From JALZUE01 sp051251725 (lineage in GTDB: Bacteria; Pseudomonadota; Gammaproteobacteria; Enterobacterales; Alteromonadaceae), in contig JBPOFN010000014.1 in NCBI GenBank assembly GCA_051251725.1, forward strand, positions 41,211 to 105,210: a stretch of 64,000 bases of DNA, read 5' to 3'. The position numbers were made by a program, and so were the translations under genes. Numbering within the stretch: position 1 is the first letter of the stretch; every line of letters starts with the position of its first letter. A model generated the notes under the pieces. The model was not told the DNA's origin. It did no database searches and saw only the letters and a list, made by a program, of their open reading frames with translations. Shown one piece after another: positions 24,802 to 34,365 of this stretch.

Positions 24802-25599
24802 TTATGCTTTTGGAATGGCTTGATTGACGTAGACATCGAAACGATTTTTTTTCATATTGATGCTCATTGATGGTTTTTTACCTGCAAGTGGTTCGGCATA
24901 ACTTGGGCGTTTAACCACAACGCGATATTTGGCTGACGCTAAGGCCGGATCTAATAAAGCATCGGCATCATTATCTTCACCTACTAAGGTTTGAAATACG
25001 CGCATTTCTTTTTTGACTAACGCTGATTTACCTTTATGTGGATACATAGGATCGAGGTAAATAACATCAGGTTGTGCTTGGCCGGTTATTGCGGCAATTG
25101 ATGAGGCGTGAATGAGCGACATTTGGCCGGTAATTTCGTTTACTTCACTATTTAGCTCAGCCCGCTCGAGGCCGTCTTTAAGTAATGCTGCCACCACAGG
25201 CATACGTTCTAACATTGTCACTTGGCAGCCTAATGACGCGAGTACAAAGGCATCGCGTCCTAATCCTGCGGTTGCATCCAATACGGTTGGCGTAAAGCCA
25301 TGTTTTAAACCCACGGCTTTAGCGATGTCTTGACCGCGTCCGCCACCAAATTTTCTACGATGAGCGGCGGCTCCTTCAACAAAATCGACTTTAATCGCGC
25401 CCAATTTTGGCTCATCACATTTTATTAATTCCAGCGCGTGATCATTGACCTGTAATAAAAATGCTAAATCTGTGCGCTTTAAAGCGGCTGTAACCGCGCC
25501 AATAAATTCAAAATGCCAGTGATTAGCAATGCGCTTAGCTTGCTCAATATCAGTTTTATGCAGGTAGGCGATAGCAATGTTATTGGTGAGAGTGGTCAT
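24802..25599 (-). CDS. rsmJ: 16S rRNA (guanine-1516-N2)-methyltransferase RsmJ
   Basis: A 265-residue SAM-dependent methyltransferase that modifies G1516 of 16S rRNA. Signatures of the RsmJ/YhiQ family are RKFGGGRGQDIAKAVGL, the SAM-binding motif I LDATAGLGRDAFVLASLG, VTMLERMPVVAALL, the catalytic DPMYPHKGKSALVKKEMR and RVVVKRPSYAEPLAGKKP near the C-terminus. Length is slightly above the E. coli enzyme (250). Its ATG overlaps the TAA stop of the upstream glycosylase gene by one base (TAATG), a sign of translational coupling, and a small hypothetical gene follows after 9 bases. Confidence 0.95.
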   Translation of the reverse strand: MTTLTNNIAIAYLHKTDIEQAKRIANHWHFEFIGAVTAALKRTDLAFLLQVNDHALELIKCDEPKLGAIKVDFVEGAAAHRRKFGGGRGQDIAKAVGLKHGFTPTVLDATAGLGRDAFVLASLGCQVTMLERMPVVAALLKDGLERAELNSEVNEITGQMSLIHASSIAAITGQAQPDVIYLDPMYPHKGKSALVKKEMRVFQTLVGEDNDADALLDPALASAKYRVVVKRPSYAEPLAGKKPSMSINMKKNRFDVYVNQAIPKA

Positions 25600-26300
25600 T
25601 ATTGCGCTTCTATCTGTATGTGATTATCACCAGTTGCATAGGCAACTAATTGGCTTAATTGACTTAAGCTTAAATCACATTGCTGCTGCCATTCATTAAA
25701 GGTATTTTGAATGGCGGTTAAGCTAGTTTTACTTTGAATGCCGCCGGTAATAATATCGTGAGCGCGAAAATAACCTTCGACATCGCGAGATAATAAAAAT
25801 GTGTCTTTCCCTAACGCTCTTAAAGCATATGGACCAGTGTTACCACCTAAGCGCGCGCCATGCTTTTTTAAATAAGCCCATAAACCGATCATATTATTAC
25901 TTGGCCAGTGGGCAATAAATTCAGCAAAACTGTGACCATTTTGCTGTTCGTCAAAAATCATTTGGGCGTTGGCCTTGATGGTTTTAACTTTGTTAAAGTT
26001 ACGTATTATTTTCGGGTCGGCTGCTTTTCGTTCCAGCATTTCTTCGGGCATCATTAATATTTTTTCAATATTGAAATTGAAAAATGATTCTTCAAAATTA
26101 GACCATTTATTCTCTACAACTCGCCAGACAAAACCTGATTGAAATACTTTTTTGGTAAAGGCGGACAAAATTCGGTCATCGGTAAGTTCAGCAACATAAT
26201 GATCGGGGAAGTGGTCACCAAGTAACAGCGCTAAAGCATGTTCGCCGCCTTTTCTTGCTGCCGCGCGGTGATAGATGTCTTGAACTTTTTCGATGCTCAT
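25599..26300 (-). CDS. DNA-3-methyladenine glycosylase I (Tag family)
   Basis: A 233-residue cytoplasmic base-excision repair glycosylase of the Tag/HhH-GPD superfamily that removes 3-methyladenine. Recognisable stretches are TDDRILSAFTKKVFQSGFVWRVVENKWSNFE near the start and ARLGGNTGPYALRALGKDTFLLSRDV, a Tag-like glycosylase layout in the longer clade. I start at the ATG at 26300 (MSIEKVQDIYHRAA); the longer reading begins at a TTG and adds a hydrophobic leader that does not fit a DNA-repair enzyme. It overlaps rsmJ by one base. The usual zinc-snap Cys/His residues of E. coli Tag are not obvious, so substrate specificity is less certain than the family. Confidence 0.82.
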   Translation of the reverse strand: MSIEKVQDIYHRAAARKGGEHALALLLGDHFPDHYVAELTDDRILSAFTKKVFQSGFVWRVVENKWSNFEESFFNFNIEKILMMPEEMLERKAADPKIIRNFNKVKTIKANAQMIFDEQQNGHSFAEFIAHWPSNNMIGLWAYLKKHGARLGGNTGPYALRALGKDTFLLSRDVEGYFRAHDIITGGIQSKTSLTAIQNTFNEWQQQCDLSLSQLSQLVAYATGDNHIQIEAQ

Positions 26301-26398
26301 ATTTTCATAGCCAGTAAAAAAACCTATACAAAGGTCATGGAAAAGAAGTGATGATATAGACAAATATCATCTTTAAAAAGCACTATCTCGAGGTTTGT

Positions 26399-28303
26399 TT
26401 ATTTTATCAACTGAAGATCAGGAATATTATTGCTTTGCGGCGTTTCGTCTTTTAAGCGCTGTAAAAAATCAGCCAAAGGTAAAGGTTTTGCCCAGAAATA
26501 ACCTTGGCCAATTTGACAGCCAGCCCCTTTTAGCCAAAGTGCCGTTTCTTCATCTTCTATACCTTCGGCAACATTAACAATTTGCAAACTTTTACTCATC
26601 ATAATAATGGCATTGATAATGTGCTGTTCATGATTAGCAGTAGCTACTTTTTTAACAAAAGTTTGATCTATTTTCAGTACTGAAACATTGAATTTATTTA
26701 GGTAGCCAAGGTTTGAATAACCAGTACCAAAGTCGTCAATAGCAAACGAAATGCCTTTTTGCTGCAGTTGCCTAATTTGCGATTGAATATGTGAAATATC
26801 GTCAAAAATAGTAGATTCGGTAATTTCCAATTCAAGCATGTGCGGTGACAAGCCGGTTTTATTAAGCGTTTTAAAAATTAATTGCGGTAGATTTCCGCGC
26901 TTAAAATCAACCGCAGATAAGTTAATAGCAACACTAATATCGCTATAACCTAATTTATGCCAGGTTGCACAGTCGTGACAGGCTTGTTGGATCACTAACT
27001 TAGTGATGTCGACAATTAAGCCGGTTTCTTCAGCAATAGGTATAAACTGGTCTGGCGGTATCCAGCCTTTCGTTTCATGATGCCAACGTATTAAGGCTTC
27101 AACCCCGATAATCTTATTAGTTTGTAAATTGAATTTGGGCTGATAATAAACCTGAAAGTCTTGATTGATAATCGCTTCTTTAATTGAGCTAATATATAAA
27201 TATTTACTGTCGATTTGAGTTTTCATTTCAGGCTTGAAATATTGAGCATTATTTTTATGTTTGTCTTTACCTTGTTGCAGCGCTAAATGGGCATTTGTTC
27301 TGAGAGTGTCAATACAGTCGCCATTAAAAGGGGCGATAGCGATACCAATTGAACAGAGCGCGGTAATGTCATATTCAGCGATAGTAAATTCACTGATAAT
27401 CGCTTGCAAAACACGTTCTTTAAAAATATCTAATTCTTTGGTGTCGGTTCCAGCTTTTGCTAAAACAAATTCATTGCCGTTAAGGCGATATAAAAATTCA
27501 TTTTCTTGTAATAAGGTCGTTAAGCGATTCGCAATTTGAATAAGTAGTAGGTCACCAATACTATGGCCAAACGAGTTATTAATTTGCCTTAAATTGATAA
27601 TATCTAGGACCATAAAAGATAAGATAGATTGCTTGGCTTTTGCCTCGGCAATAAAGGGTTCTATTTCGCTGTAACAAATATGCTCGTTCGGTAATTTAGT
27701 CAGTGGATCTTGATGTAAGAGTTTTTGTGATTTTTGCAGTTTTTTAATGTATTGCGCTTTTTCGAAGTTTGTTTTCGCTAATTTTTTCTCAACATTTTGA
27801 ATGAAAAAATAGGCGATGGCACAAAATAATAAAAAGATGATGCAGAGATCAATAAACTTCATTTCATGTGAAAATATCAGCTCTTCTGACGGATTGATAA
27901 TACCGTACTTGTGGGCGATAAAGAGTAAAAACAGCTGTAAAAATATCACCAATATTATTGGTATAAACAGCATTTTACTGCCCATAATAATGGCTAATAA
28001 CATAATACAAGGATAGGCCGTCAGTGCAGAATCATAAATGCCGAAGTTTTCCCATGAAATGGTAAAAATAAGGACGCAAGAGCCCCATAACACTAAGCCA
28101 TTGACGATTTGCACTGTGTCTTCATTAATCCACAGATATAACAGTGCCAATATCGATAAAGAAATGAGCAGTGCGGTTTCAATATTATTAAATTCGGTTA
28201 AGGTGAGCTCACTGAATAGAAAAAGTAGCAGGGTACAAAAAATCAGTTTAAGTGTGAGCTTTACCCGATCAATGGCATTGTTTTCTACCATAGGTTTAGC
28301 CAT
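26399..28303 (-). CDS. Membrane GGDEF-EAL protein, probable c-di-GMP phosphodiesterase
   Basis: A 634-residue protein with five or six N-terminal membrane helices (about residues 15-170), a degenerate GGDEF domain (NGNEF in place of GGDEF) and an intact EAL domain. The EAL active-site residues are present: EALIRWH, NLSAVDF, LEITEST, IDDFGTGYSNLGYL, KIDQTFVKK and GIEDEETALWLKGAGCQIGQGYFWAKPLP. It therefore probably hydrolyses c-di-GMP, with the GGDEF domain as a possible GTP-sensing regulatory part. It begins 18 bases after the stop of an active-looking diguanylate cyclase and is the last gene of a four-gene operon with a porin and a periplasmic binding protein, giving opposing enzymes in one transcript. 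Confidence 0.9.
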   Translation of the reverse strand: MAKPMVENNAIDRVKLTLKLIFCTLLLFLFSELTLTEFNNIETALLISLSILALLYLWINEDTVQIVNGLVLWGSCVLIFTISWENFGIYDSALTAYPCIMLLAIIMGSKMLFIPIILVIFLQLFLLFIAHKYGIINPSEELIFSHEMKFIDLCIIFLLFCAIAYFFIQNVEKKLAKTNFEKAQYIKKLQKSQKLLHQDPLTKLPNEHICYSEIEPFIAEAKAKQSILSFMVLDIINLRQINNSFGHSIGDLLLIQIANRLTTLLQENEFLYRLNGNEFVLAKAGTDTKELDIFKERVLQAIISEFTIAEYDITALCSIGIAIAPFNGDCIDTLRTNAHLALQQGKDKHKNNAQYFKPEMKTQIDSKYLYISSIKEAIINQDFQVYYQPKFNLQTNKIIGVEALIRWHHETKGWIPPDQFIPIAEETGLIVDITKLVIQQACHDCATWHKLGYSDISVAINLSAVDFKRGNLPQLIFKTLNKTGLSPHMLELEITESTIFDDISHIQSQIRQLQQKGISFAIDDFGTGYSNLGYLNKFNVSVLKIDQTFVKKVATANHEQHIINAIIMMSKSLQIVNVAEGIEDEETALWLKGAGCQIGQGYFWAKPLPLADFLQRLKDETPQSNNIPDLQLIK

Positions 28304-28321
28304 ATTGACTTGTTTGATGGC

Positions 28322-29887
28322 TTAACTAAGTTCGTCATAAAATACCACTGCATTAACTTTCTCTTTACTTTCCTTAGCGTGATACATAGCGGTGTCAGCT
28401 TCTTTTATCAATTGATTGATATCCGTTTTTTCACGGTTATAGAAGGTTGCGCCAATACTTGCGCCAACAGAGATAGCACTTTCGCTTTGCGGCAAAAAGT
28501 AGGGTTTTTCGATATGTTTGATAATTTTTTCACTGACGTGAAGCACTTCGTTTTTACTGAGCTCAGGCAAAATAACAACAAATTCATCACCGCCCCAACG
28601 TGATAATACATCTCTTCTGCGCAGCGCTTTTGTTAACTGTGTCGCGACATGATTTAAAATTTCGTCACCGACTTCGTGACCATAAATATCGTTAATGGGT
28701 TTAAAGCGGTTTAGATCAAGTAATAATAGTGAAAAAGGCACTTTATTATTGATCAGTTTAATTAATTTTTGTTTAGCACCGCGACGATTAAGCAGCTGAG
28801 TTAATTGATCGGTATGGGCTTTTTTATCTAATTGCTCTATTTCTAACCGACGCTGAGAAATATCGTGTAAGGTAATTTGATAAAACTCTCTAAAATCTTC
28901 AGTTACAGTGGCTGAAATAATCGCCTGTACCCAAATAGGTTTATCGTGGTCAAAAAAGTTCAGTTTGAGCTCGCCAGATGCGATTTCATTATTATTAAAT
29001 GCGTTTTCAACTAAGTGCTCTAGTTCTGACGGATTATCAAAAAGCTCTTTTAAATAAGTGCCAAAATTTTGCTTGAGCGGCATGGCGAGCTTTTCGAGTA
29101 AAAGAGTAAAAGCACTGTTGTATAAAACGATATCGCCATTGGGTTCAGTTAAGACAATTGGTGAACTTGAGTTTTCAAAAAGTAATTTAAAATGTCGGGA
29201 TAATTTTTCAACTTGTAGACGTAATTTCCGTTCTTCACCAATATGCTTTTCAGTTCGCTCTAACAACACGTTGATATCTTCGACTAATAAGCCGATTTCA
29301 CTTTTATTATGAAAACTGGGCAGCTGTATGCGTTCTTCACTGCCAATTTTGAGTTGATGTAAGCGCTTGGCAATAGAAATAATTGGTTGAGTTACTACGA
29401 TGTAAGAAACAATGATGATCACTAAAACGATGATGGTAGCTTGAATTGCGATAGAAACTTGATTGTCCCAGCTGATCTTAGTTGCCCGCTTTTCTATTTC
29501 AACAATATTGGGCGTGATTGTCATTGAGCCAACTTGCCTTGTTTGCTCAAAAGGTGAATAAAGCGGAAAAGTTTGACTGGCGTCGTTGGTGTCAAAATCT
29601 TTTGACTGATTGGTTAATTTTTCGGTCGAAATTGAGACACCTTTAACAATGTCATTACTAATTAATCCGGAAATAACCTCGTTAATTAATTCATTATCAA
29701 TCAAATAAGTTGCAATAGAAGCAGTAGATGAAACGGTTTTATACAACTGTGTGATTTTCACCTTACCCGTTTCAAGTTCATTGATGTAGGTAATGCGAAA
29801 AAAAACTTGTGAAAATATTAAACCGATAGCAAAGGTTGCGAATAATACCACTACTGTCAGCCTAAGAATAAGGCCACTTTTATTCAT
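28322..29887 (-). CDS. Membrane diguanylate cyclase with HAMP, PAS and GGDEF domains
   Basis: A 521-residue inner-membrane sensor. Order: transmembrane helix (about 8-28), periplasmic domain of about 110 residues, second helix (about 140-163), HAMP, PAS (about 228-350) and C-terminal GGDEF. The active site GGDEF in SRWGGDEFVVIL is intact, and an RxxD inhibitory site (RRRD) lies five residues before it, so product inhibition is expected. It should make c-di-GMP in response to a periplasmic signal. Its start overlaps the end of the small PstS-like binding protein gene by 8 bases, so that protein is a natural candidate for its periplasmic partner. The EAL phosphodiesterase follows in the same operon. 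Confidence 0.93.
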   Translation of the reverse strand: MNKSGLILRLTVVVLFATFAIGLIFSQVFFRITYINELETGKVKITQLYKTVSSTASIATYLIDNELINEVISGLISNDIVKGVSISTEKLTNQSKDFDTNDASQTFPLYSPFEQTRQVGSMTITPNIVEIEKRATKISWDNQVSIAIQATIIVLVIIIVSYIVVTQPIISIAKRLHQLKIGSEERIQLPSFHNKSEIGLLVEDINVLLERTEKHIGEERKLRLQVEKLSRHFKLLFENSSSPIVLTEPNGDIVLYNSAFTLLLEKLAMPLKQNFGTYLKELFDNPSELEHLVENAFNNNEIASGELKLNFFDHDKPIWVQAIISATVTEDFREFYQITLHDISQRRLEIEQLDKKAHTDQLTQLLNRRGAKQKLIKLINNKVPFSLLLLDLNRFKPINDIYGHEVGDEILNHVATQLTKALRRRDVLSRWGGDEFVVILPELSKNEVLHVSEKIIKHIEKPYFLPQSESAISVGASIGATFYNREKTDINQLIKEADTAMYHAKESKEKVNAVVFYDELS

Positions 29888-30311
29888 TAAATCTGTATAC
29901 CACTTTTAGATTTTCAGTTAATTTTGATTCTCTGATGTAACCTATAGCCAAATTAGTCTCGTCGATTAATTTTATGACTTCCTCTTCTGACTCTAAGGTT
30001 TCTGCTTTACGTTTTCGACCACTAAATTTGAGTCGAGCCCAGTACGAATTTACACTCGCAAGTGAACGGCCAATAAGGTCTTGGTAAAATACTTCTTTAA
30101 CTAAATTATTGTCTTGTAGTTCAATCGGTGTGGCAAAGTCGCCGTTAGGGTAAGCTAAGTATTTACCCATAAAAATATCGATTACTTCTGATTTTGAAAG
30201 TTGCTCAACAGGGTTGTTTTTATTAACAACAATCACTAATTGTTCAGAGGCACTCGCAGAAGCAATGCAGCTAAATAGGGTTACAAATAAGAACGTGCAT
30301 ATTTTAATCAT
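29880..30311 (-). CDS. Small PstS-like periplasmic substrate-binding protein
   Basis: A 143-residue secreted protein with a signal peptide cleaved near ASA-SEQ. The mature protein resembles the N-terminal lobe of phosphate-binding PstS-type proteins: LVIVVNKNNPVEQLSKSEVIDIFMGK, then a strand/helix region ending IGYIRESKLTENLKVVYRF. It is far shorter than a full two-lobe binding protein and no ABC transporter genes are near, so transport is unlikely. It overlaps the porin gene by 4 bases upstream (ATGA) and the diguanylate cyclase gene by 8 bases downstream, which fits a role as periplasmic ligand-binding adaptor for the cyclase (inference). Ligand unknown. Confidence 0.82.
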   Translation of the reverse strand: MIKICTFLFVTLFSCIASASASEQLVIVVNKNNPVEQLSKSEVIDIFMGKYLAYPNGDFATPIELQDNNLVKEVFYQDLIGRSLASVNSYWARLKFSGRKRKAETLESEEEVIKLIDETNLAIGYIRESKLTENLKVVYRFNE

Positions 30312-31546
30312 AACGCGAAACTCAATGTGTACATTAAGCTGGAAACTGTTCTACCATTTGGATTTTGTGATGGGTTGATCCAAAGTGTTGCTCCGCGACT
30401 GTCGATTTCAGTGGTATTGATTTGTAACTTCGAAGCCACGTTGGCATTAATGTCCCAACGCCAACCTAATGAAAGGGTATTTTGATTCGAGCTATAAAAA
30501 TTCATAACACTTTCAATACCATAAACTAATTCAGGAAAATAAGAGCTATCAACTGGCTCATTAAAATCATAATTATCGGCAGAGGTTTGAGCATAAACCC
30601 CATAATAGGTGTGATTATCTGATTGGTAGGCCGCACTTATATAACCACTATTTAAGTTCGCTGTTACTACATTGTCAGAATTCACTTTGGCTAGTTCAAA
30701 GCTCAGTAACCAGTTATCCCAATGTTTTTGCCCACTGAGAGAAAAATATTCAGCCGATCTGCCTTTTAAATAAAACTGTTCGGCAAAGGCCGATTTATTG
30801 GGCCAGAGAAAGTCGGGAACATTTTCAATTTGCTGCGCCATAAACACAGCAGAATCACCATTATTACCTATTTCGCCACGGGTGTAGCGGGCTTGTAAAT
30901 TCCAATCATTTTTATCGTAGATCATCGACAAACCATACAAGTTTTTCAGTTTTGCCTTTTCACTATTGCCACTGGCATGGATTACTGAGCCACTTTCACC
31001 ACTAAAGAATTTTAAGTTCAGTGTGCCATTCGCTAAGCGGTTGCTGTAAGTAACATCAAAACCATCAAGATATTTAAACGGTATCATACCGTATATTTCA
31101 TTTGGTACATTGGCCCAAGTATAAGCAACGTTGATATTACGATATTCGGTAATTCTAAAAAGGTCAGGGGTTAATCGACCAGCTTTGATTGACCATTTAG
31201 CTGACGGCGTATAACGTAAAAACGCCATCGTAATATAGTCATCAGGATCGGGGTCAATAAGATCTCTAATGACGGCCTGGCCGATAAAATCGAACGATTT
31301 GGTGAAAGACGTTTCTACTTGCCCACCTAATAATGAGTTAGATTTGAAGTCGATATCACCAGAATAAACACCATTATCACTACTAATGTCGTTACGATAA
31401 CCAAAGGTGTTTGAGTCAGCCAGCGTGATGCCAAGCGTACCAAAACTGCTCCACTGCGTATTATTCGCAAAGGTAGCGAATGAGGTAAACAGTAAAAAAG
31501 ATAAAATATACTTCAACACAGCAGCGTCATATTTTAATGATGTCAT
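30308..31546 (-). CDS. Outer-membrane porin-like beta-barrel protein
   Basis: A 412-residue protein with an N-terminal signal peptide (hydrophobic part about residues 11-25, cleavage near TFA-NNT). The mature protein is rich in alternating aromatic/polar strands and short turns (for example WSIKAGRLTPDLFRITEYRN and NLQARYTRGEIG), and ends in a beta-strand with a terminal hydrophobic pattern (LMYTLSFAL), as in outer-membrane barrels. It is the first gene of the four-gene c-di-GMP operon and overlaps the next gene by 4 bases. It may admit the ligand sensed by the downstream proteins. The start at 31546 lacks a clear ribosome site; a TTG at codon 11 is an alternative. Confidence 0.78.
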   Translation of the reverse strand: MTSLKYDAAVLKYILSFLLFTSFATFANNTQWSSFGTLGITLADSNTFGYRNDISSDNGVYSGDIDFKSNSLLGGQVETSFTKSFDFIGQAVIRDLIDPDPDDYITMAFLRYTPSAKWSIKAGRLTPDLFRITEYRNINVAYTWANVPNEIYGMIPFKYLDGFDVTYSNRLANGTLNLKFFSGESGSVIHASGNSEKAKLKNLYGLSMIYDKNDWNLQARYTRGEIGNNGDSAVFMAQQIENVPDFLWPNKSAFAEQFYLKGRSAEYFSLSGQKHWDNWLLSFELAKVNSDNVVTANLNSGYISAAYQSDNHTYYGVYAQTSADNYDFNEPVDSSYFPELVYGIESVMNFYSSNQNTLSLGWRWDINANVASKLQINTTEIDSRGATLWINPSQNPNGRTVSSLMYTLSFAL

Positions 31547-31620
31547 TTAATGAGTGTACATGTGGTTTATTTATTTTTCAAAAAACATTCGATAAAAATT
31601 AATAAGCTGAAGATAAAAAA

Positions 31621-31650
31621 GTACCAAACTAGGGATAAATAGTTTGGTAC
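31621..31650 (-). terminator. Rho-independent terminator after the DUF4250 gene
   Basis: GTACCAAACTA and TAGTTTGGTAC are perfect 11-bp arms around an 8-base loop. Read on the minus strand the stem is followed by TTTTTTATC. It begins 35 bases after the DUF4250 stop codon and separates that gene from the porin operon. Confidence 0.85.
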
Positions 31651-31685
31651 TAAATGGTCTAAAAATCTTAAAGGATAAGAGAAAG

Positions 31686-31886
31686 CTATTGCAGGTCAGG
31701 ACTAAATTGATTGAGGTTTATATCATAGTGGTAACCAATTCCTGCGAGTTTATCTTCAAGTCTATTTTCGTCTATTTCCATCATAGATGCTAAACTGCGC
31801 AAATTTCCGCATTCATGCCGTAGCTTATCGTTTGCAATTCCTAATAAGATGTTAGGATCCATCGTAGAACAATTTGATATTTCCAT
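31686..31886 (-). CDS. DUF4250 family small protein
   Basis: A 66-residue soluble protein with the DUF4250 pattern: MDPNILLGIANDKLRHECGN, then ENRLEDKLAGIGYHYD and a terminal NQF. The family has no known function and is found in Firmicutes and in Vibrio-like proteobacteria. The ATG at 31884-31886 is preceded by a strong GAGGAG site at good spacing. It is a single-gene transcription unit with its own terminator downstream. Confidence 0.85.
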   Translation of the reverse strand: MEISNCSTMDPNILLGIANDKLRHECGNLRSLASMMEIDENRLEDKLAGIGYHYDINLNQFSPDLQ

Positions 31887-32070
31887 AACACACTCCTCTT
31901 TATTTCACTGATATGGGCCAAGCCGCTAACAAGTTAAAAAAATTTAATTGTTAGGCGAATTTATTTCAGTGTAGTAGCCAGTATGAAAAACAGCCAATAT
32001 TTAAGAGCGAAAAGATGGTGTAAATTAATCAGCCATAATGAATTTTTAAGGCTTATTTAGTTAATAATAA

Positions 32071-32104
32071 AGCATAACAAAGCAGGAGATCACTTTGTTA
32101 TGCT
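32071..32104 (-). terminator. Rho-independent terminator after prlC
   Basis: AGCATAACAAAG and CTTTGTTATGCT are perfect 12-bp arms with a 10-base loop. On the minus strand the stem is followed by TTTATTATT. It begins 21 bases after the prlC stop codon. Confidence 0.8.
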
Positions 32105-32125
32105 ATAGATAGTGGTTTTTGATGT

Positions 32126-34183
32126 TTAAACGTTTATACCACAGTGACGAAGCAGTGCATCAATACTTGGCTCACGTTTGCGGAACGCTTTAAATAATTC
32201 CGCCGGTTCTTGGGAACCGCCTTTTTCTAATATATTAGTTAAAAAGCTTTGTCCGGTCTCAGGATTGAAAATTCCTTCTTCTTCAAAACGCGAGAAAGCG
32301 TCAGCAGATAATACTTCTGCCCATTTGTAGCTGTAATAACCGGCAGAATAACCACCACCAAAAATATGACCAAAACCATGTTGAAAACGATTAAAGTCGG
32401 GGGCTTTTATTACTGCTACTTCTGCTCGTACTTGATCTAAGACCGTTTGTATTTCATCGCCTTTGTCAGGGTTGTATTGCGCGTGCATTTTAAAGTCGAA
32501 TAATGAAAATTCAATTTGACGTAACATTTGCATTGCTGATTGGTAGTTTTTCGCCGCTAACATTTTATCTAATAAGTCTTGCGGTAAAGGTTCGCCTGTT
32601 TCAAAGTGACCAGAAATAAAAGCTAACGCTTCAGGCTGCCAGCACCAGTTTTCTAAAAACTGGCTTGGTAATTCAACCGCATCCCAAGCAACGCCATTAA
32701 TGCCTGAGACACCGCTAGCATTAATTTGCGTTAGCATATGATGAATGCCGTGGCCAAATTCGTGGAATAGGGTAACCACCTCATCGTGGGTAAATAATGC
32801 CGGCTTGTTGCCGACAGGGCCGTTAAAGTTACAAGTTAGGTAGGCAACCGGTAATTGAATGGTACCGTCACTTAATTCGCTTCGCCCAATACAGTCATCC
32901 ATCCAGGCACCACCGCGTTTATGTTCGCGAGCATATAAGTCTAAATAAAAGCTGCCACGTAAACCGCCTTGGCTATCGTAAACATCATAAAACTTAACAT
33001 CTTGATGCCAGACATCAACACCGTCACGAGCTTTAATATCGAGGCCAAATAAGCGATGCACTACTTGAAATAAGCCAGCGACAACTTTGCTTTCAGGGAA
33101 GTACGGTCGTAATTCTTCATCTGAAATTGAATAGCGTTGCTGCTTTAATTTTTCACTATAGAAAGTAAGATCCCAAGCTTCTAAATGGGTTTGCTTAAAT
33201 TCTTGCTCTGCGAAGGTTAAAATTTCTTGGTAATCTTGCTGCGCTTGGCTTTTAGATTTTGTCGCTAAGTCAGTTAAAAAACCTAATACTTGCTCAGTAG
33301 AATTCGCCATTTTTGTCGCTAATGATTTTTCACCATAATGGGCAAAACCTAACAGCTGTGATAATTGATGACGTAAACTTAACAGTTCAGCCATCACTTC
33401 GCTGTTATCAAATTCGCCAGCGTTTGGCCCTAGCTCTGAAGCGCGGGTAACAAAAGCACGGTAAACTTTTTCACGTAAGTCACGATTTTCGCTGTAGGTC
33501 ATCACCGGTAAATAACTTGGAAAATCTAAAGTGAATAACCAGCCGGTTTGCGCTTTTGATTCAGCTAAGGCTTTGGCCGCATCTTTTGTGCTTTCAGGTA
33601 AACCTGCTAAGTCAGCCTCATCGGTGAGTAATACTGAAAACGCTTGTGTTGCGTCTAAAACATTATTACTGAATTTAGAGCTAAGTTCAGATAAACGGCT
33701 AACAATTTTACCGTAAGTTTTTTGGTCGTCAGGGCTTAGCGCAATACCTGATAATTGAAAATCACGTAAAGCATTTGAAATAACTTTCTGCTGCGCTTGG
33801 TCAAGTTGTTTGAATTCGGCGCTATTAGCAATTTGCTCATAAGCATTAAATAACGGTTTATGTTGGCCAACCCAAGTACCATACTCAGATAAAAGTGGTA
33901 AACATTCTTCGTAGGCTTCACGCAAGGCTTCACTGTTAACAACTGAATTCATGTGCGAAACCGGCGACCATAACTGACCTAAAACATCATCAGCTTCGTC
34001 AATTGGCATTACTAAGTTTTGCCAAGTGTAAGTTGAATTTTCACTTAATGATTTTTCAATTACCTCACGACAGTACTTAATTGCATGTTCGACCGCGGGC
34101 TTGATATGCTCAGGTTTTATTTTTGAAAACTGCGGTAAACTAGCGGCGGCTAGTAACGGATTTGACGCGAGGGAGTTCGACAT
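32126..34183 (-). CDS. prlC: Oligopeptidase A (M3 family)
   Basis: A 685-residue cytoplasmic zinc metallopeptidase that degrades short peptides, including cleaved signal peptides. The zinc site HEFGH lies in DEVVTLFHEFGHGIHHML, with the third ligand in the downstream WDAVELPSQFLENW segment, as in all M3 enzymes. Other family stretches are RGSFYLDLYAREHKRGGAW and FGGGYSAGYYSYKWAEVLSADAF. I start at the ATG at 34183 (MSNSLASNPLLAA), matching the E. coli enzyme in length; an ATG twelve codons upstream is possible. It is divergent from gor and has a terminator directly downstream. Confidence 0.95.
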   Translation of the reverse strand: MSNSLASNPLLAAASLPQFSKIKPEHIKPAVEHAIKYCREVIEKSLSENSTYTWQNLVMPIDEADDVLGQLWSPVSHMNSVVNSEALREAYEECLPLLSEYGTWVGQHKPLFNAYEQIANSAEFKQLDQAQQKVISNALRDFQLSGIALSPDDQKTYGKIVSRLSELSSKFSNNVLDATQAFSVLLTDEADLAGLPESTKDAAKALAESKAQTGWLFTLDFPSYLPVMTYSENRDLREKVYRAFVTRASELGPNAGEFDNSEVMAELLSLRHQLSQLLGFAHYGEKSLATKMANSTEQVLGFLTDLATKSKSQAQQDYQEILTFAEQEFKQTHLEAWDLTFYSEKLKQQRYSISDEELRPYFPESKVVAGLFQVVHRLFGLDIKARDGVDVWHQDVKFYDVYDSQGGLRGSFYLDLYAREHKRGGAWMDDCIGRSELSDGTIQLPVAYLTCNFNGPVGNKPALFTHDEVVTLFHEFGHGIHHMLTQINASGVSGINGVAWDAVELPSQFLENWCWQPEALAFISGHFETGEPLPQDLLDKMLAAKNYQSAMQMLRQIEFSLFDFKMHAQYNPDKGDEIQTVLDQVRAEVAVIKAPDFNRFQHGFGHIFGGGYSAGYYSYKWAEVLSADAFSRFEEEGIFNPETGQSFLTNILEKGGSQEPAELFKAFRKREPSIDALLRHCGINV

Positions 34184-34365
34184 AAGGTACTTTTGCTCAT
34201 TTAAAAGAGTAATATTCATTAGATGTAGTGCTAAGTTCAGCTTAATTCAAGAGTAAATATTTAAGAAGTCAGAATTTTTCGATAGCGATAATCGAAATAA
34301 TCCGCTTGAATAAGTGGTCATAAAGCCCGACATTACCCATAACACTAAAAAGTAGGAACAGAATA

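Noticed and set aside
26301..26363. Extended start of the 3-methyladenine glycosylase
   Set aside because: The extension begins at TTG and is hydrophobic, which does not fit a cytosolic DNA-repair enzyme.
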